The notes: generated by a model from the letters alone, not told the origin. A stretch of 64,000 nt of DNA from CAYPTB01 sp964413535 (GCA_964413535.1 CAYPTB010000041.1:1-64000); one strand, 5' to 3'. Shown: positions 35,874-45,503, numbered from the stretch's first letter. A program made the numbers and translations.

Positions 35874-37697
35874 ATGACCCCCCCTCGCAAGTCCCTCCGC
35901 AACATCGCGATCGTCGCCCACGTCGACCACGGGAAGACCACCCTGGTCGACTCCATGTTCCAGTTCGCGGGCACGTTCCGGGCCAATCAAGCGGTGCAGG
36001 AATGCGCCATGGACAGCGATCCGCAGGAGCGCGAGCGCGGCATCACCATCCTCGCCAAGAACACGGCCATCGACTATCACGGAACGCGCATCAATATCGT
36101 CGACACCCCCGGACACGCGGATTTCGGCGGACAGGTCGAGCGGACGTTGAACATGGCCGACGCGGTCCTCCTGCTCGTCGACGCCCACGAAGGGCCGATG
36201 CCGCAGACGCGCTTCGTGCTGCGCAAGGCCTTCGAAGCGGGGCTGCGGGCGCTCGTGATGATCAACAAGATCGACCGGCCGGACGAGCGGGCGCGTGCCG
36301 TGCTCGACGAGGTGTTCGACCTGTTCGTGGAGCTCGGCGCCGAGAACGAGCAGCTAGACTTCCCGATCGTCTACGGCTCGGGTCGCGAAGGCTACGCGAT
36401 GCGCGACATCGGCGACGAGCGGCGCGACATGCAGCCCTTGTTCGACATGATCCTCGAGTCGGTGCCGGCGCCGCCGATGGACCCGCATGCGCCGCTCCAG
36501 TTCCAGGCGGCGACGCTCGAGTACGACGACTTCCAGGGCGGCCTGGGCGTCGGGCGCGTCTCGCGCGGCGTACTTCGCCAGGGGAAGCGCGTGATCGTGT
36601 GCCACGAGCACCGCTCGAACACTCCTTCGGCGCTCGTGAAGGGACTCTACCGCTACGAAGGCTTGAAGCGCGTTCCGGTCGATACGGTCGAAGCCGGCGA
36701 CATCGCCGTGGTCGCGGGAATCGAAGGCCTCTCGATCGGCGACACGTTGTGCGATCTCGAGCATCCCGATCCGCTCCCCGCGATCCACATCGACGAGCCG
36801 ACGCTCTCGATGATCTTCCAGGTCAACGACTCGCCGTTCTCGGGTCGCGAGGGGACGTACGTGACGAGCCGGCAGATCCTCGCGCGCCTCGAGCGCGCGG
36901 CGCTGGGCGATGTGGCGCTCGAACTCGCTCCGACCGACGCGAGCGAGGCCTTCGAGGTGAAGGGCCGCGGAGTGATGCATCTCGGCGTCCTGGTCGAGAA
37001 GATGCGCCGCGAGGGCTACGAGTTCGCGGTCGGCAAGCCGCACGTCATCACCAAGGAGGTCGACGGCGTGCGCTGCGAACCCTACGAGCGCGCGACGGTG
37101 GAAGTCCCGTCCGAGTTCGCAGGTCGAGTGATCGAGTACTTGGGGCGGAGACGCGGCGAGATGCTGCACATGGAGCCGCTGGGCGCGATGCAGAAGGTCG
37201 AATTCGCCGTCCCCGCGCGCGGACTGATCGGCGCTCGCACGGCGCTCCTCACGCTCTCGACCGGCGAGGCGATCCTCGCGCACGTCTTCGAGAACTGGCG
37301 TCCGGACGGCGGACCGATCCCCCGCCGCAGCAACGGCGTGCTCGTGTCCAGCAACGCAGGCCCGGTCTTCGCCTATGCGCTCGAGGGGCTGTCCGACCGC
37401 GGCGAGTTCTTCGTGAGCCCCGGGAACGAGGTCTACGAGGGCATGATCGTCGGTGAGAACAACAAGAACGAGGACCTCGCGATCAACGTCTGCCGGCAGA
37501 AGAAGCTCACGAACGTGCGTTCGGCGAACAAGGAGATGTTCACCAAGCTCCCGCCGCCGCACGAGATGTCGCTCGAGGAATGCCTCGAGTACCTCGAGGA
37601 CGACGAGCTGCTGGAGGTCACGCCGAAGTCGCTGCGACTCCGCAAGCGCGTCCTCAACGCCGATCGCCGGCGCAAGCTGACCAAAGTGCGCGACTGA
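35874..37697 (+). CDS. typA: translational GTPase BipA/TypA
   Basis: TypA is a ribosome-binding GTPase that aids large-subunit assembly and stress adaptation. All G motifs are seen: AHVDHGKTTL (P-loop, about 15-24), the switch sequence ERERGITI, DTPGHADF, and NKIDRPD. Domain II (about 210-295) includes GRVSRGVLRQGKRV. The EF-G-like domains III/V show GRGVMHLGVLVEKMRREGYEF and the BipA-specific C-terminal domain ends with DLAINVCRQKKLTNVRSANKE. The length of 607 residues is exact for the family. The start ATG at 35874 is strongly supported. It stands alone between the exonuclease and a convergent gene. Confidence 0.98.
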   Translation: MTPPRKSLRNIAIVAHVDHGKTTLVDSMFQFAGTFRANQAVQECAMDSDPQERERGITILAKNTAIDYHGTRINIVDTPGHADFGGQVERTLNMADAVLLLVDAHEGPMPQTRFVLRKAFEAGLRALVMINKIDRPDERARAVLDEVFDLFVELGAENEQLDFPIVYGSGREGYAMRDIGDERRDMQPLFDMILESVPAPPMDPHAPLQFQAATLEYDDFQGGLGVGRVSRGVLRQGKRVIVCHEHRSNTPSALVKGLYRYEGLKRVPVDTVEAGDIAVVAGIEGLSIGDTLCDLEHPDPLPAIHIDEPTLSMIFQVNDSPFSGREGTYVTSRQILARLERAALGDVALELAPTDASEAFEVKGRGVMHLGVLVEKMRREGYEFAVGKPHVITKEVDGVRCEPYERATVEVPSEFAGRVIEYLGRRRGEMLHMEPLGAMQKVEFAVPARGLIGARTALLTLSTGEAILAHVFENWRPDGGPIPRRSNGVLVSSNAGPVFAYALEGLSDRGEFFVSPGNEVYEGMIVGENNKNEDLAINVCRQKKLTNVRSANKEMFTKLPPPHEMSLEECLEYLEDDELLEVTPKSLRLRKRVLNADRRRKLTKVRD

Positions 37698-37718
37698 CCG
37701 ACGCCGCTGACGGCCGTC

Positions 37719-38552
37719 CTACTCCACGTACTCGAGCTTGACGATGTAGAACACGGTCGCGTGCTCCGGGACGTTCGGGTCCACGTGCACGTGCTCGCCG
37801 TGGCTCGCTCGGGTCTCGGGATCGTCGGACAGGATGTCGGTGTCGAAGAGCACGCGCGCGTCCCCGAGCACGCGCGAGGGGCTCCAGTCCAAGCCGAAGC
37901 GCGTGTGATTGGCGGAGCTGTCGTCGTGCGCGTGCAAGCCGGACGCCGTCATGGTGCTCGCCGCGACGTACTGACCGACCTCGCCGTACGAGCCGGCGCC
38001 GCGCAGGAAGAGTCCGCGCAGGTCGGGCGTACCGCGCGTGCCGTCACAGACCGCCCAGCCGGGCGGAAGCTCTTCGCCGGCGGGCGGCATCCAGGCGAGC
38101 ACCGTCCCGAGGGGGAGCTCCTCCCACGCGCCGCTCAACCACTCGACGTTGCGCTCGAGCGCCTCGAGCGCTTGCCCGTAGGACTGGATCAGTTGGACGT
38201 TCTGGTCGTCGGCCTGCTGCAGGATGCGAACGGCCTCGATGAGCTGCGTTTCGAGCGCCCCAGATCGTCCGGCTGCGTCGGCGACGCGACCCGCGTCGTC
38301 CTCGACGCGCGCCACGCGCAGGGAGATGCCTTCGTCGCGGAGTTCGCCGCTCGCGATCGCTTCGTCCGCTCCCGAGAGCCGTGTCGAAAGGGTCGAGGCG
38401 TTCTCGACCGAGGAAGCATCGATCGCAGCGAGGCGCTCCTCGACCGCAGCAACGCGAGAGCTCACGGCGAGCCAGCCCGCGAGCCCTCCCAGCGAAGCGA
38501 GGAAGGCGACCGCACCGGTCCCGAGCAGGAATCGGAGGCTCTTCTCTTTCAT
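37719..38552 (-). CDS. membrane-anchored coiled-coil protein with a tail-collar-like domain
   Basis: The 277-residue protein has a basic N terminus, one transmembrane helix (about 8-30), a helical coiled region (about 32-145) rich in Ala, Glu and Leu, and a C-terminal phage tail-collar-like domain (about 148-277). Typical collar features are GTVLAWMPP, PPGWAVCDGTRGTPDLRGLFLRGAG, and ETRASHGEHVHV near the C-terminal strand end. Such domains occur in phage fibres and also in bacterial surface proteins. No phage gene surrounds it, so a chromosomal surface protein is more likely. ATG at 38552 is used. It converges on typA 21 bp away. Confidence 0.82.
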   Translation of the reverse strand: MKEKSLRFLLGTGAVAFLASLGGLAGWLAVSSRVAAVEERLAAIDASSVENASTLSTRLSGADEAIASGELRDEGISLRVARVEDDAGRVADAAGRSGALETQLIEAVRILQQADDQNVQLIQSYGQALEALERNVEWLSGAWEELPLGTVLAWMPPAGEELPPGWAVCDGTRGTPDLRGLFLRGAGSYGEVGQYVAASTMTASGLHAHDDSSANHTRFGLDWSPSRVLGDARVLFDTDILSDDPETRASHGEHVHVDPNVPEHATVFYIVKLEYVE

Positions 38553-38669
38553 GAGGTCTTCTCGAAGCGAGTGGGCGAAGCGGGGGGACGATTCTAGCCC
38601 TTCGCACCGCTCCGCTCGGGCGGCGGCCGAACGACCGTGCCGCGGTGCGACGCGACCTCGGTTCGGACC

Positions 38670-39929
38670 TCAGCGTGCCGGTGGCGTGCCGTCGCTAGCG
38701 GCCTGGTGGACCGGCGTGCGTCCCATCTCGAGCATGAAGAGCAAGAAGCTCCCGAGCACGGTTTGGAAGCCGAGCGCGACGAGCGTGACGCCCGGAACGA
38801 CGAACCTCATCGTGTCGGCGTACTCGAGGTCGCCGAATCCGCTCCGATACCAGCGGTAGGCTTCGATCGCGATCAGACTCGCTCCGACGACGGCTCCTAC
38901 GACCCCCGCGACGAGACCGCGTTCGAGATTGAACGCGCGCCGGAACACCACCATGCGCGGATCGGGGAGCAACAGGCCTTCGCGCACGGCGAAGGTCTTC
39001 GCCAGCAACGCGAACAGGATGGCTTGCAGCCCGAGCGTCAGCGCTAGGCTCGCCACGAGCAGCGTGTGCGCGCCCAGGCGAACGCCCCCCAGGCTGAGGC
39101 CGGGGAGCGCCAGCGCATAGCCGGCCAGGCCGAGTAGGATCAGCAGTACCCCGGGCCAGAGGAAGAGCCGGCGCGGCGTGTACATGAGGAAGAAACGCAG
39201 CGTTCGCCAGCCGTCGCGAAACGTCTTCAGGTGCGGAGCGTGGGCCTTGCGCCCGTCTGGATGGAGCGTGATCGGCACCTCGGCGACGCGCTCACCGCGC
39301 AAGCTCGCTCGGATGATCATCTCCGTCGCGAACTCCATCCCCGTGGCGCGCTGATCGAGGCGGGCATAGAGCTCCGGCGTGAAGCCGCGCAGCCCGCAGT
39401 AGACGTCGTGGATCTCTGCCCTGAACCAGGTGCGCACCATCCACGAGAAGATCGGGTTGCCCACCCAGCGGTGCAGGAACGGCATCGCGCCCGGCAGGAT
39501 CCGGCCGCCGCCTGACGGCAATCGACAACCCTGGACGAGCTCGTAGCCTTCGCGCCACTTCGCGACGAAGCGCGGGATCTCGAGGAAGTCGTAGCTGTCG
39601 TCGGCGTCGCCCATGATGACGAAACGCCCGCGCGCGGCTGCGATGCCTCCGCGCAACGCGTTGCCGTAGCCGCGCTCGGGAACCGGCACCACGCGCGCAC
39701 CCAGGCTCTCGGCGATCGACTGCGAGCCGTCGGTGCTGCCGTTGTCCGCGACGAGCACCTCGCCCGCGATGCCGTGCTCGCGGAGCGCGCGCTGCGCTTT
39801 CTCCAAGCACGTGGCCAGCGTGTCGGCCTCGTTGAGGCAGGGCATGACCACCGACACCTCCACCGTGCCGTTGGCGCCGTCCTTCGATTGCTTCGATCTC
39901 GTCGTGGACATGGGATCGGACACGGGCAT
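38670..39929 (-). CDS. GT2 family glycosyltransferase with C-terminal membrane helices
   Basis: The 419-residue protein has a GT-A domain (about 25-240) with VSVVMPCLNEADTL, VADNGSTDGSQSIA and the metal-binding MGDADDSYDF (DxD-type). C-terminal to it are about four transmembrane helices. This is the layout of dolichyl/polyprenyl-phosphate sugar synthases such as DPM1-like and GtrB-like proteins, which load a sugar on a lipid carrier for later use by GT-C enzymes. The adjacent GT-C gene fits that role. The start ATG at 39929 shares its A with the stop of the upstream gene (TGATG); GTG at 39932 is possible. Confidence 0.9.
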   Translation of the reverse strand: MPVSDPMSTTRSKQSKDGANGTVEVSVVMPCLNEADTLATCLEKAQRALREHGIAGEVLVADNGSTDGSQSIAESLGARVVPVPERGYGNALRGGIAAARGRFVIMGDADDSYDFLEIPRFVAKWREGYELVQGCRLPSGGGRILPGAMPFLHRWVGNPIFSWMVRTWFRAEIHDVYCGLRGFTPELYARLDQRATGMEFATEMIIRASLRGERVAEVPITLHPDGRKAHAPHLKTFRDGWRTLRFFLMYTPRRLFLWPGVLLILLGLAGYALALPGLSLGGVRLGAHTLLVASLALTLGLQAILFALLAKTFAVREGLLLPDPRMVVFRRAFNLERGLVAGVVGAVVGASLIAIEAYRWYRSGFGDLEYADTMRFVVPGVTLVALGFQTVLGSFLLFMLEMGRTPVHQAASDGTPPAR

Positions 39930-42112
39930 CACAGTCTAGGCGGGCCCCCGTAGAAGCGCAGGATTGGTGGCCACCAGGAGAAGTCTTCGTCCCTCGGGAT
40001 TCGATGCCGCTGGAACGAGACGGTGTACTGGCGCCCTTCGAAGGTACCCCCTCCTTTGGGGCCCAGGACCTCGATCAGTCGGAGCTTCGCGGGCGAACTG
40101 TTCGGATGATCGTCGCCCGTCAGCAGCATCGGAGTCCAGCCCTGCTCGTGGAACTCGGCGAGGAGCGGGTCGACTTCCTCCAGGTCGATGTGGGGGCTGA
40201 GCACGAAGACCTTCTGCTGACAGAAGAACCTGAGCGGATTGAGGAAATGCGTTGCCATGGGATCATCGGGCATGGTGATCCACACCACGTCCTCGGGAGC
40301 ATTCTTCGCGAGGTCGCGCACGACTTCGACCGTAGTCGTGTGCGTGGGATTGCGGATGAAGGGGAGGCCGATCCGCAGGGTGAACTGCATCAGGTACGCG
40401 CACAGTGCGAACCCGGCTATTCGCAGCAGGACGCCGACGCGCGTCCCCGAAGCGAAGACGAACCACGGTAGGATCGCCGCAGCGATCAGACCCGGGATCG
40501 AGGTCGTCAGGAAGCGCCTGCCCGGAGCGTGGGGGTGCGCCGATCCGTAGTCCAGACTGCCGCTCACGAGCAGGACGAACGCGGTCTGCACGAGCACGAA
40601 GCACAACAAGGGCGCCAGGGTGACGCAGTCCCGTCGAGCCAGCAGCAGGAACGAGCCCGACATCCCGCAGAAGACGCCGAGCGTGCTCAGGTAGAGCCCA
40701 AGCGCGGGAAACGTGATCTCGCGCCACGTCCGCTCGGTCGAATCGACCACGACATCGTGCGGGACCGCCAAGGTCCGTTGCCAGGAGGAGAGCTCGGACT
40801 GCGGCACCCCGCCCCACTCCGATTGCAAGGGCAGACCCCAGTAGAGGTAGACGGCGGCGATCATCCCGACGGCCCCCGTCCAGACGACCATGCGCCGCAA
40901 CGGAAGCCGCTGGATCCAGCCCACCACAAGGTCGCGTTTCTCGAAGACGAAGAACGTGAGCCCGATCGCGAGGACGAACGAGCCCAGATAGCCGATGGCG
41001 TTCTTGCTCGAGTACATCTCCTTGTTGAACAGTTGCGCGCCGAAATAGACGCGGTGGCCGTGGAAGGCGTGGAACGTCGCGAGCGCGAGGAACAGGCCGT
41101 AACCGAGCGGGAGTGCGGCGATGGTGCGCGCGCGATAGCCCGCGACCATCATGATCAGGATGTAGAGCAGCAGCGCCCACGGCAGGAGGAAGAACTCGAT
41201 CTTGGCTAGGTGCACGGCTCCGAAGAACACGCCTGCTGCGAACAGACGCGAGCCCGATGCGGGCTCTCTGGAGCTCGTGGCGGGCTTGGTGGGTATCGCC
41301 AGGACCGCGAAGGCGAAGCCCGTGAGCAGGAACGCTTCGACCATGATCTCCGCGTTCGTCATCCGCGCGAACCACACGCTGGCCGGATTGATGCCGAGTA
41401 GCACGGCGGCGATGACGCCGACGACCGGGCCAGCGAAACGCGCCACGAGCAGGTAGAAGGCGCCGACGGAGACGAGGGCGAGGAGGATCGGCCCTGCAAA
41501 GAAGAGGGTGAGGCCGCCGGCGGCGTGGAGCGCCGCGAGGAACGACGGGAGGAGGTGGAAACCGTGCGGCACGATGAGGCCGCTCTTGTCGTTCTCCTCG
41601 AAGAAGTAGAAGCCCTCGCAATAGGAGCCGAAGTTCGCCCCGTGGAGCCCCCGAGGCAGACTGACCAAGACCTCGTCGCGGAACAGCGAACCGCCGCGCT
41701 GGGCGATCTCCAGCCCGGCATTGGAGTAGACGCCCTCGTCACCGCTACCCCAGATGAACTCGGCCGGTGGATAGTAGATCACCGCTAGCGCGGCGATGAG
41801 CAAGGTTGGCGCCACGTCGCTAGCTCGGAAGACGAAGGGTAGGAACGAGCGCTTTGTCGCGAGCAACCAGCCGGCGAGCAGCACGCTGACGATCGCGATC
41901 GTCGAGTACAGGTTTGCCCCGGAGAAGCGTCCCGCGGCCGCGAGCAGGTGCGAGACGACCGACGTGACGAGGACGCTGAACGCCGCGGTGAAGCACAGCC
42001 CCTCGAAAGCCGAGAGGCGCTCCCCGGCCTTCTTCGGCGGGAGGAGCAGGAGCGCGAGCAGGTACCCGGGGGCGATGAGCAGGAGGCCGCCGGCGGCGTT
42101 CTCGTACCACAT
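39929..42112 (-). CDS. polytopic GT-C type glycosyltransferase (GT39/ArnT-like)
   Basis: The 727-residue protein has 13 or so transmembrane helices. The first extracytoplasmic loop has the acidic motif SGDEGVYSNAGLEIAQRGG, placed where ArnT/PMT enzymes bind the lipid-phosphate sugar with an Asp/Glu pair. A middle loop has PHGFHLLPSFLAALHAAGG, and the last 150 residues form a soluble periplasmic domain (VVRDLAKNAPEDVVWITMPD onward). The acceptor, lipid or protein, is unknown. It ends at the GT2 start (TGATG), so the two are coupled and likely act in sequence: GT2 loads a polyprenyl-phosphate sugar, then this enzyme transfers it outside. ATG at 42112 is chosen. Confidence 0.85.
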   Translation of the reverse strand: MWYENAAGGLLLIAPGYLLALLLLPPKKAGERLSAFEGLCFTAAFSVLVTSVVSHLLAAAGRFSGANLYSTIAIVSVLLAGWLLATKRSFLPFVFRASDVAPTLLIAALAVIYYPPAEFIWGSGDEGVYSNAGLEIAQRGGSLFRDEVLVSLPRGLHGANFGSYCEGFYFFEENDKSGLIVPHGFHLLPSFLAALHAAGGLTLFFAGPILLALVSVGAFYLLVARFAGPVVGVIAAVLLGINPASVWFARMTNAEIMVEAFLLTGFAFAVLAIPTKPATSSREPASGSRLFAAGVFFGAVHLAKIEFFLLPWALLLYILIMMVAGYRARTIAALPLGYGLFLALATFHAFHGHRVYFGAQLFNKEMYSSKNAIGYLGSFVLAIGLTFFVFEKRDLVVGWIQRLPLRRMVVWTGAVGMIAAVYLYWGLPLQSEWGGVPQSELSSWQRTLAVPHDVVVDSTERTWREITFPALGLYLSTLGVFCGMSGSFLLLARRDCVTLAPLLCFVLVQTAFVLLVSGSLDYGSAHPHAPGRRFLTTSIPGLIAAAILPWFVFASGTRVGVLLRIAGFALCAYLMQFTLRIGLPFIRNPTHTTTVEVVRDLAKNAPEDVVWITMPDDPMATHFLNPLRFFCQQKVFVLSPHIDLEEVDPLLAEFHEQGWTPMLLTGDDHPNSSPAKLRLIEVLGPKGGGTFEGRQYTVSFQRHRIPRDEDFSWWPPILRFYGGPPRL

Positions 42113-42514
42113 GGGCTGGCTAGCCGACTGTCCGATCCGCGTCCGCGGCGCCGGGGCGCCCCGCGCTAGAACGCTGCAGTCCGTCCAGGTCGCGCGGCGA
42201 ACGCAGCGAGCCGCGCCGGGCTGGCCGGATCGAAGTGGAGGCCCTCGACAGCATCGTCCGCGTCCGGAGCATTTCGTGAGGGTAGCGTGGGCGAGTCCGC
42301 TCCGCTCGGCCTCGCACCGCGGTCCACCGGCGAGTCCGCGTCGCTCGGGAACGGATCGCGGACGCTCCAGGAACCGACCGGAGGCGCACATTCCGGTCGC
42401 TCCGCGGGTCGGTCGAGCCCCGCGCAGGATTCGTCTCGCGCGCAGGCTCTCAGACCCGTCAGCCGATGCGCAGGTCCGGGCGGGGCGAACGAGTTCAGGC
42501 TCCACGCCGTGAAA
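42113..42514. other. about 400 bp without a recognised gene
   Basis: Sequence upstream of the GT-C gene has only arginine-rich frames with no family resemblance. It probably contains the promoter of the GT-C/GT2 pair on the minus strand, but I cannot identify the boxes. Confidence 0.4.
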
Positions 42515-42555
42515 CGCGAGGGGGTAGGTGGCCCTCGGCCACCTACCCCCTCGCG
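42515..42555 (-). terminator. perfect 19-bp hairpin after the transglutaminase gene
   Basis: Arms at 42515-42533 and 42537-42555 pair without a mismatch, with a 3-nt loop. On the minus strand the stem is followed by TTTCAC, a short T run. It lies 43 bp beyond the transglutaminase stop at 42599 and most likely terminates its transcription. The long stem is unusual for the window. Confidence 0.7.
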
Positions 42556-42598
42556 TGCGACGGCGCGGACGCGCGTCGCTCGTGCTCCGCGGTGATCC

Positions 42599-43657
42599 CT
42601 ACATCCCGGAAGTCTGCGACTCGCGCACTTCCTCGAAGCGCACGGTACGCGTGAGCTGCGGGGCCAGCGGGCCGTCGGGCAGAACGCGCGCGGCGCGGCC
42701 GTCGATCTCGGCGTAGCCCATGATCATCGTGTTGACACGCCCTCCGGCCTGCGCAGGGTTCAGGACGAAGTCCCGGCCCTCGTTGAGCCACAGGCGCCGC
42801 TCGGTCAGCCCGGTGAACCAGCGCTCGGGTCCCATTCCATCGGTCGCGTCGGCCTCGACGATGTCGGCCGGCACCCAACCGTAGTTGGGGAGGAAGTACT
42901 CCGCCCAGCAGCGGTAGCCGGGGTCGACTTCCTTGCCTTCGTTCTTCTCCAGCACCCGGTAGCCCATCTGGAGTCGAGCCGGAATGCCCCTCGCGCGGGC
43001 GAGCGCGATGAAGAGCGAGTGGAGATCGGTGCAGCAGCCCCCCTCGTTCGCAAGGCAGTCCTCGACCGAGCCGATGCCGCACTTCGGCTTGGTCGGATCC
43101 TTCGAGTAGTGGTCGGCCTCGGCCGCGACGTGCGTGAGGAGCAGGCGCGTCTGGACGGCCGGATTCGTCTCCGTTCCGCAGACCTCGTCGGCGATCTTCG
43201 CGACCTCCTTCGTCACCGTCATGTAGGGCGCGTCGCGGCGCACCGAGTCGGCGTAGAGCTGGCGGTGACCCTCCGTGATCGGACCCACCTTCGAGGGATC
43301 GACGTTCACGAGGACGGGACGGCGGCGAAGGGTGAACTCCACGACGGCTTCGAGCGCGCTGGCAGCGGGAGCGTCGGCCTCGATGTACAGGAACTGGTTC
43401 CCGTGCTCGGCCTCCCGCTGGATGCTCCACGGGCCGGGTGCGGACACGACCTTGAAGTCGAGCACCTCCTGGAAGCGCTCGTCGTCGGGGATCGAGACCC
43501 ACCAACGCACTTCCTTGGCGTCAGCGGGGATCTGGTCGAGCTTCGTCGTCTGCCGCACGCGATAGACGCGGGTCTGGCCGAGCTCGGGCGCGTCGCCGCC
43601 CGGCTCGATGGCCCCGGTGGACATGGACGTGAGAAGGAGGGTGGCTAGGCTCAGCAT
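42599..43657 (-). CDS. exported transglutaminase-like protein lacking the catalytic His
   Basis: The 352-residue protein has a short signal peptide (MLSLATLLLTSMSTGA), an N-terminal beta domain (about 28-120) and a transglutaminase-like core (about 165-285). The nucleophile region GGCCTDLHSLFIALARARG matches bacterial members and places Cys209 at the active site. The partner motif, normally H-x-W-A-E, reads YRCWAEYF: Arg249 replaces His. Asp265 of GWVPADI is kept. This could abolish catalysis. ATG at 43657 is used. The gene is flanked by an M64 peptidase gene on the same strand and a strong hairpin behind it. Confidence 0.85.
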   Translation of the reverse strand: MLSLATLLLTSMSTGAIEPGGDAPELGQTRVYRVRQTTKLDQIPADAKEVRWWVSIPDDERFQEVLDFKVVSAPGPWSIQREAEHGNQFLYIEADAPAASALEAVVEFTLRRRPVLVNVDPSKVGPITEGHRQLYADSVRRDAPYMTVTKEVAKIADEVCGTETNPAVQTRLLLTHVAAEADHYSKDPTKPKCGIGSVEDCLANEGGCCTDLHSLFIALARARGIPARLQMGYRVLEKNEGKEVDPGYRCWAEYFLPNYGWVPADIVEADATDGMGPERWFTGLTERRLWLNEGRDFVLNPAQAGGRVNTMIMGYAEIDGRAARVLPDGPLAPQLTRTVRFEEVRESQTSGM

Positions 43658-43963
43658 GGTGGATGTCGGTTCGGGTCCGGATCGAACGGGCCAGTCGGGC
43701 CGCGGGAGCGACCGCGCGCGTACGGTGGGCCTCGGGGAGCACGGCTCGTGCCAACCCGGATCCCCGCGTTTCCCGTTCTCCGTCGGCAGCGCGAGGGGGC
43801 GCGGCGGATGGTGCTGGGGCGAGTCGGGCCCGTGGAGCCAAGCCCGACGCGGAGCGGCAGTCTACTCCGCACGTAGAACCTGCGGGGCGAGTCGGTCGGT
43901 TTATGGTCCGCACGCGGAGGAGCGCGAGTCGCCAGGGTCAGGCCGTCGAACCAGGGACCGCGC
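43658..43963. other. about 300 bp gap between M64 and transglutaminase genes
   Basis: No gene is evident. The short frames on both strands are arginine-rich and without family resemblance. The region must include the end of the M64 transcript and the transglutaminase promoter; no terminator with a T tract stands out. Confidence 0.4.
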
Positions 43964-45415
43964 TCAGTCGATCACCCACCACCACCCGACCTCCGACTCC
44001 AGGACCCCGCGCTCGTCCCGGAGCACCCAGGGCCACGATTCTCCGCGCAAGCGTGTCGTGTCCCTCACGCGGCAGAGAACGCGCCACGTCCCCGGCTCGA
44101 GGTCGTCCGCCGAGACGCTGAAGCGATGACTCCCGCTCGCGTTCGAGCGGACCACTCGAGCAGGATCCCAGTAGATCGGCTGCAACGATCCCCGATCGCG
44201 GCGATCGCGGTGCGTGGTCGAGGGCTTCGCGGGCGGCAGGGGGACCGCGCGCTCGGGGACGACCCACCAGCGAACTTCGAGCGCATGGCTCTCGGGTCGC
44301 ATCACGCGCACTTCGAAGGCGTGGGGCCCGCGACCGCGCAGGACGGTCGTCGTCTCGGGTGTCGTCCGGGGTCGCTCCCCTGGCGGACCCGGGCGCGGAG
44401 CAGGGCCGGGGTGAGGTCCCGGGAGCGCTTCTTCGATCGGGTCGACGGTCGCGTAGATGCGCAGCACGATCGCCTCGCGACACACGCGGCAGAAGAACTC
44501 ACCATCGTGCATCACGCAGCCGGAGGGCGTCGGCTTCCACGCCCCCCGAACCTGGCCGGAAGCGCCCTCATAGATCCCGATGCCGGGAACCTTTTCCTCG
44601 AGCCAGTGGCGCCAAGGAACGGCTGCGGGATCCTCGGTGTCCGAGACGTTGATCCGGCTCACGACGAAACTGCGGTGGCCCGTCACGTCGGGATACTCGT
44701 CTTGCAGCCGCGCGAAGGCGTGCCCGAACTCGTGGATGGTCGTCTTGTCCTCGCGACCGCCGATGACGGCGACCCCCGGATACCCGGTGCCGTGCGAGCC
44801 GCGCTGCACGTAGACGACGGCGAGCTCGTCGTGATCGGGCATCTCGCTCAGCGCGCGCATGACGAGCGCGGGATCGGCGCCGACGTGTCCCTGGATCGTC
44901 TCGCGAACGTGACCGCCGAGAGCCGTGTCCGCCTGCCGGCCGAAGCCGTCGATTCCGCCCTCGGCGCTGACGACGTTCATGCGCCAGACGTTGAAGTAGC
45001 TCTGGTACTCCCCCAGCGTCAGGTTGTGCTCGAACAGGCGCGGCAGGACGCGAGCGAGGTCGTCGAAGGCGTTCTGCCGCGAGAGGGTGTAGCCGTCGCC
45101 CATGACGACCACGTCGACGCGCTTGGAACTTTGTCCGTTGAGCTCGATCGGAGCCCAGCCGAGCACTCCGTTCGGTTCGATCCGGCGCGCCGCCGTGCGA
45201 CCGGCCTCGGTGCGCGGATACTTGCGCGCGACTTCGCGGTACTCGGACCAAGCGCGGTCGTGGAAGCCGTCGCGCACGAACTCCTCCGCGCGCTCTAGCC
45301 CTTGCGCCGCCCGACCCTCCAGCTCGGCTTCGTCGTCCCCGACCTCGCGTCCTCGAGGTTCGAGCACGCCGCCGATCGAGGTCGCTCCGAGGAACAAGAG
45401 AGAGGCAGCGAACAC
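43964..45415 (-). CDS. exported M64-family metallopeptidase
   Basis: The 483-residue protein has a signal peptide (MFAASLLFLGATSIGG), a TPR-like helical stretch (about 35-85), and an IgA-peptidase M64-type catalytic domain (about 95-335). The zinc motif TTIHEFGHAFARLQDEY (about 228-244) contains HExxH and the downstream acidic DEY of the family. The substrate approach strand VVVMGDGYTLS is also typical. After the domain come Pro-rich linkers and a C-terminal beta domain. Zn ligands are intact, so activity is expected. ATG at 45415 is divergent from the TIGR03546/3545 fusion gene. Confidence 0.87.
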   Translation of the reverse strand: MFAASLLFLGATSIGGVLEPRGREVGDDEAELEGRAAQGLERAEEFVRDGFHDRAWSEYREVARKYPRTEAGRTAARRIEPNGVLGWAPIELNGQSSKRVDVVVMGDGYTLSRQNAFDDLARVLPRLFEHNLTLGEYQSYFNVWRMNVVSAEGGIDGFGRQADTALGGHVRETIQGHVGADPALVMRALSEMPDHDELAVVYVQRGSHGTGYPGVAVIGGREDKTTIHEFGHAFARLQDEYPDVTGHRSFVVSRINVSDTEDPAAVPWRHWLEEKVPGIGIYEGASGQVRGAWKPTPSGCVMHDGEFFCRVCREAIVLRIYATVDPIEEALPGPHPGPAPRPGPPGERPRTTPETTTVLRGRGPHAFEVRVMRPESHALEVRWWVVPERAVPLPPAKPSTTHRDRRDRGSLQPIYWDPARVVRSNASGSHRFSVSADDLEPGTWRVLCRVRDTTRLRGESWPWVLRDERGVLESEVGWWWVID

Positions 45416-45503
45416 GCGCGCATTCTAGGGAGGACTCCGACTCGAGCGCCGGGGGGTGTGGTGCTGGAGACGACCCCCAGTGTCCCGCGCTACGATCGTC
45501 GCC

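Noticed and set aside
37719..38552. Prophage indicated by a tail-collar domain
   Set aside because: No integrase, capsid, portal or tail genes flank it, and it has a membrane anchor.
42113..42505. Extension of the GT-C gene by 131 codons
   Set aside because: The added sequence is Arg/Ser/Gly-rich and lacks homology; the membrane protein starts naturally at MWYENAAGG.
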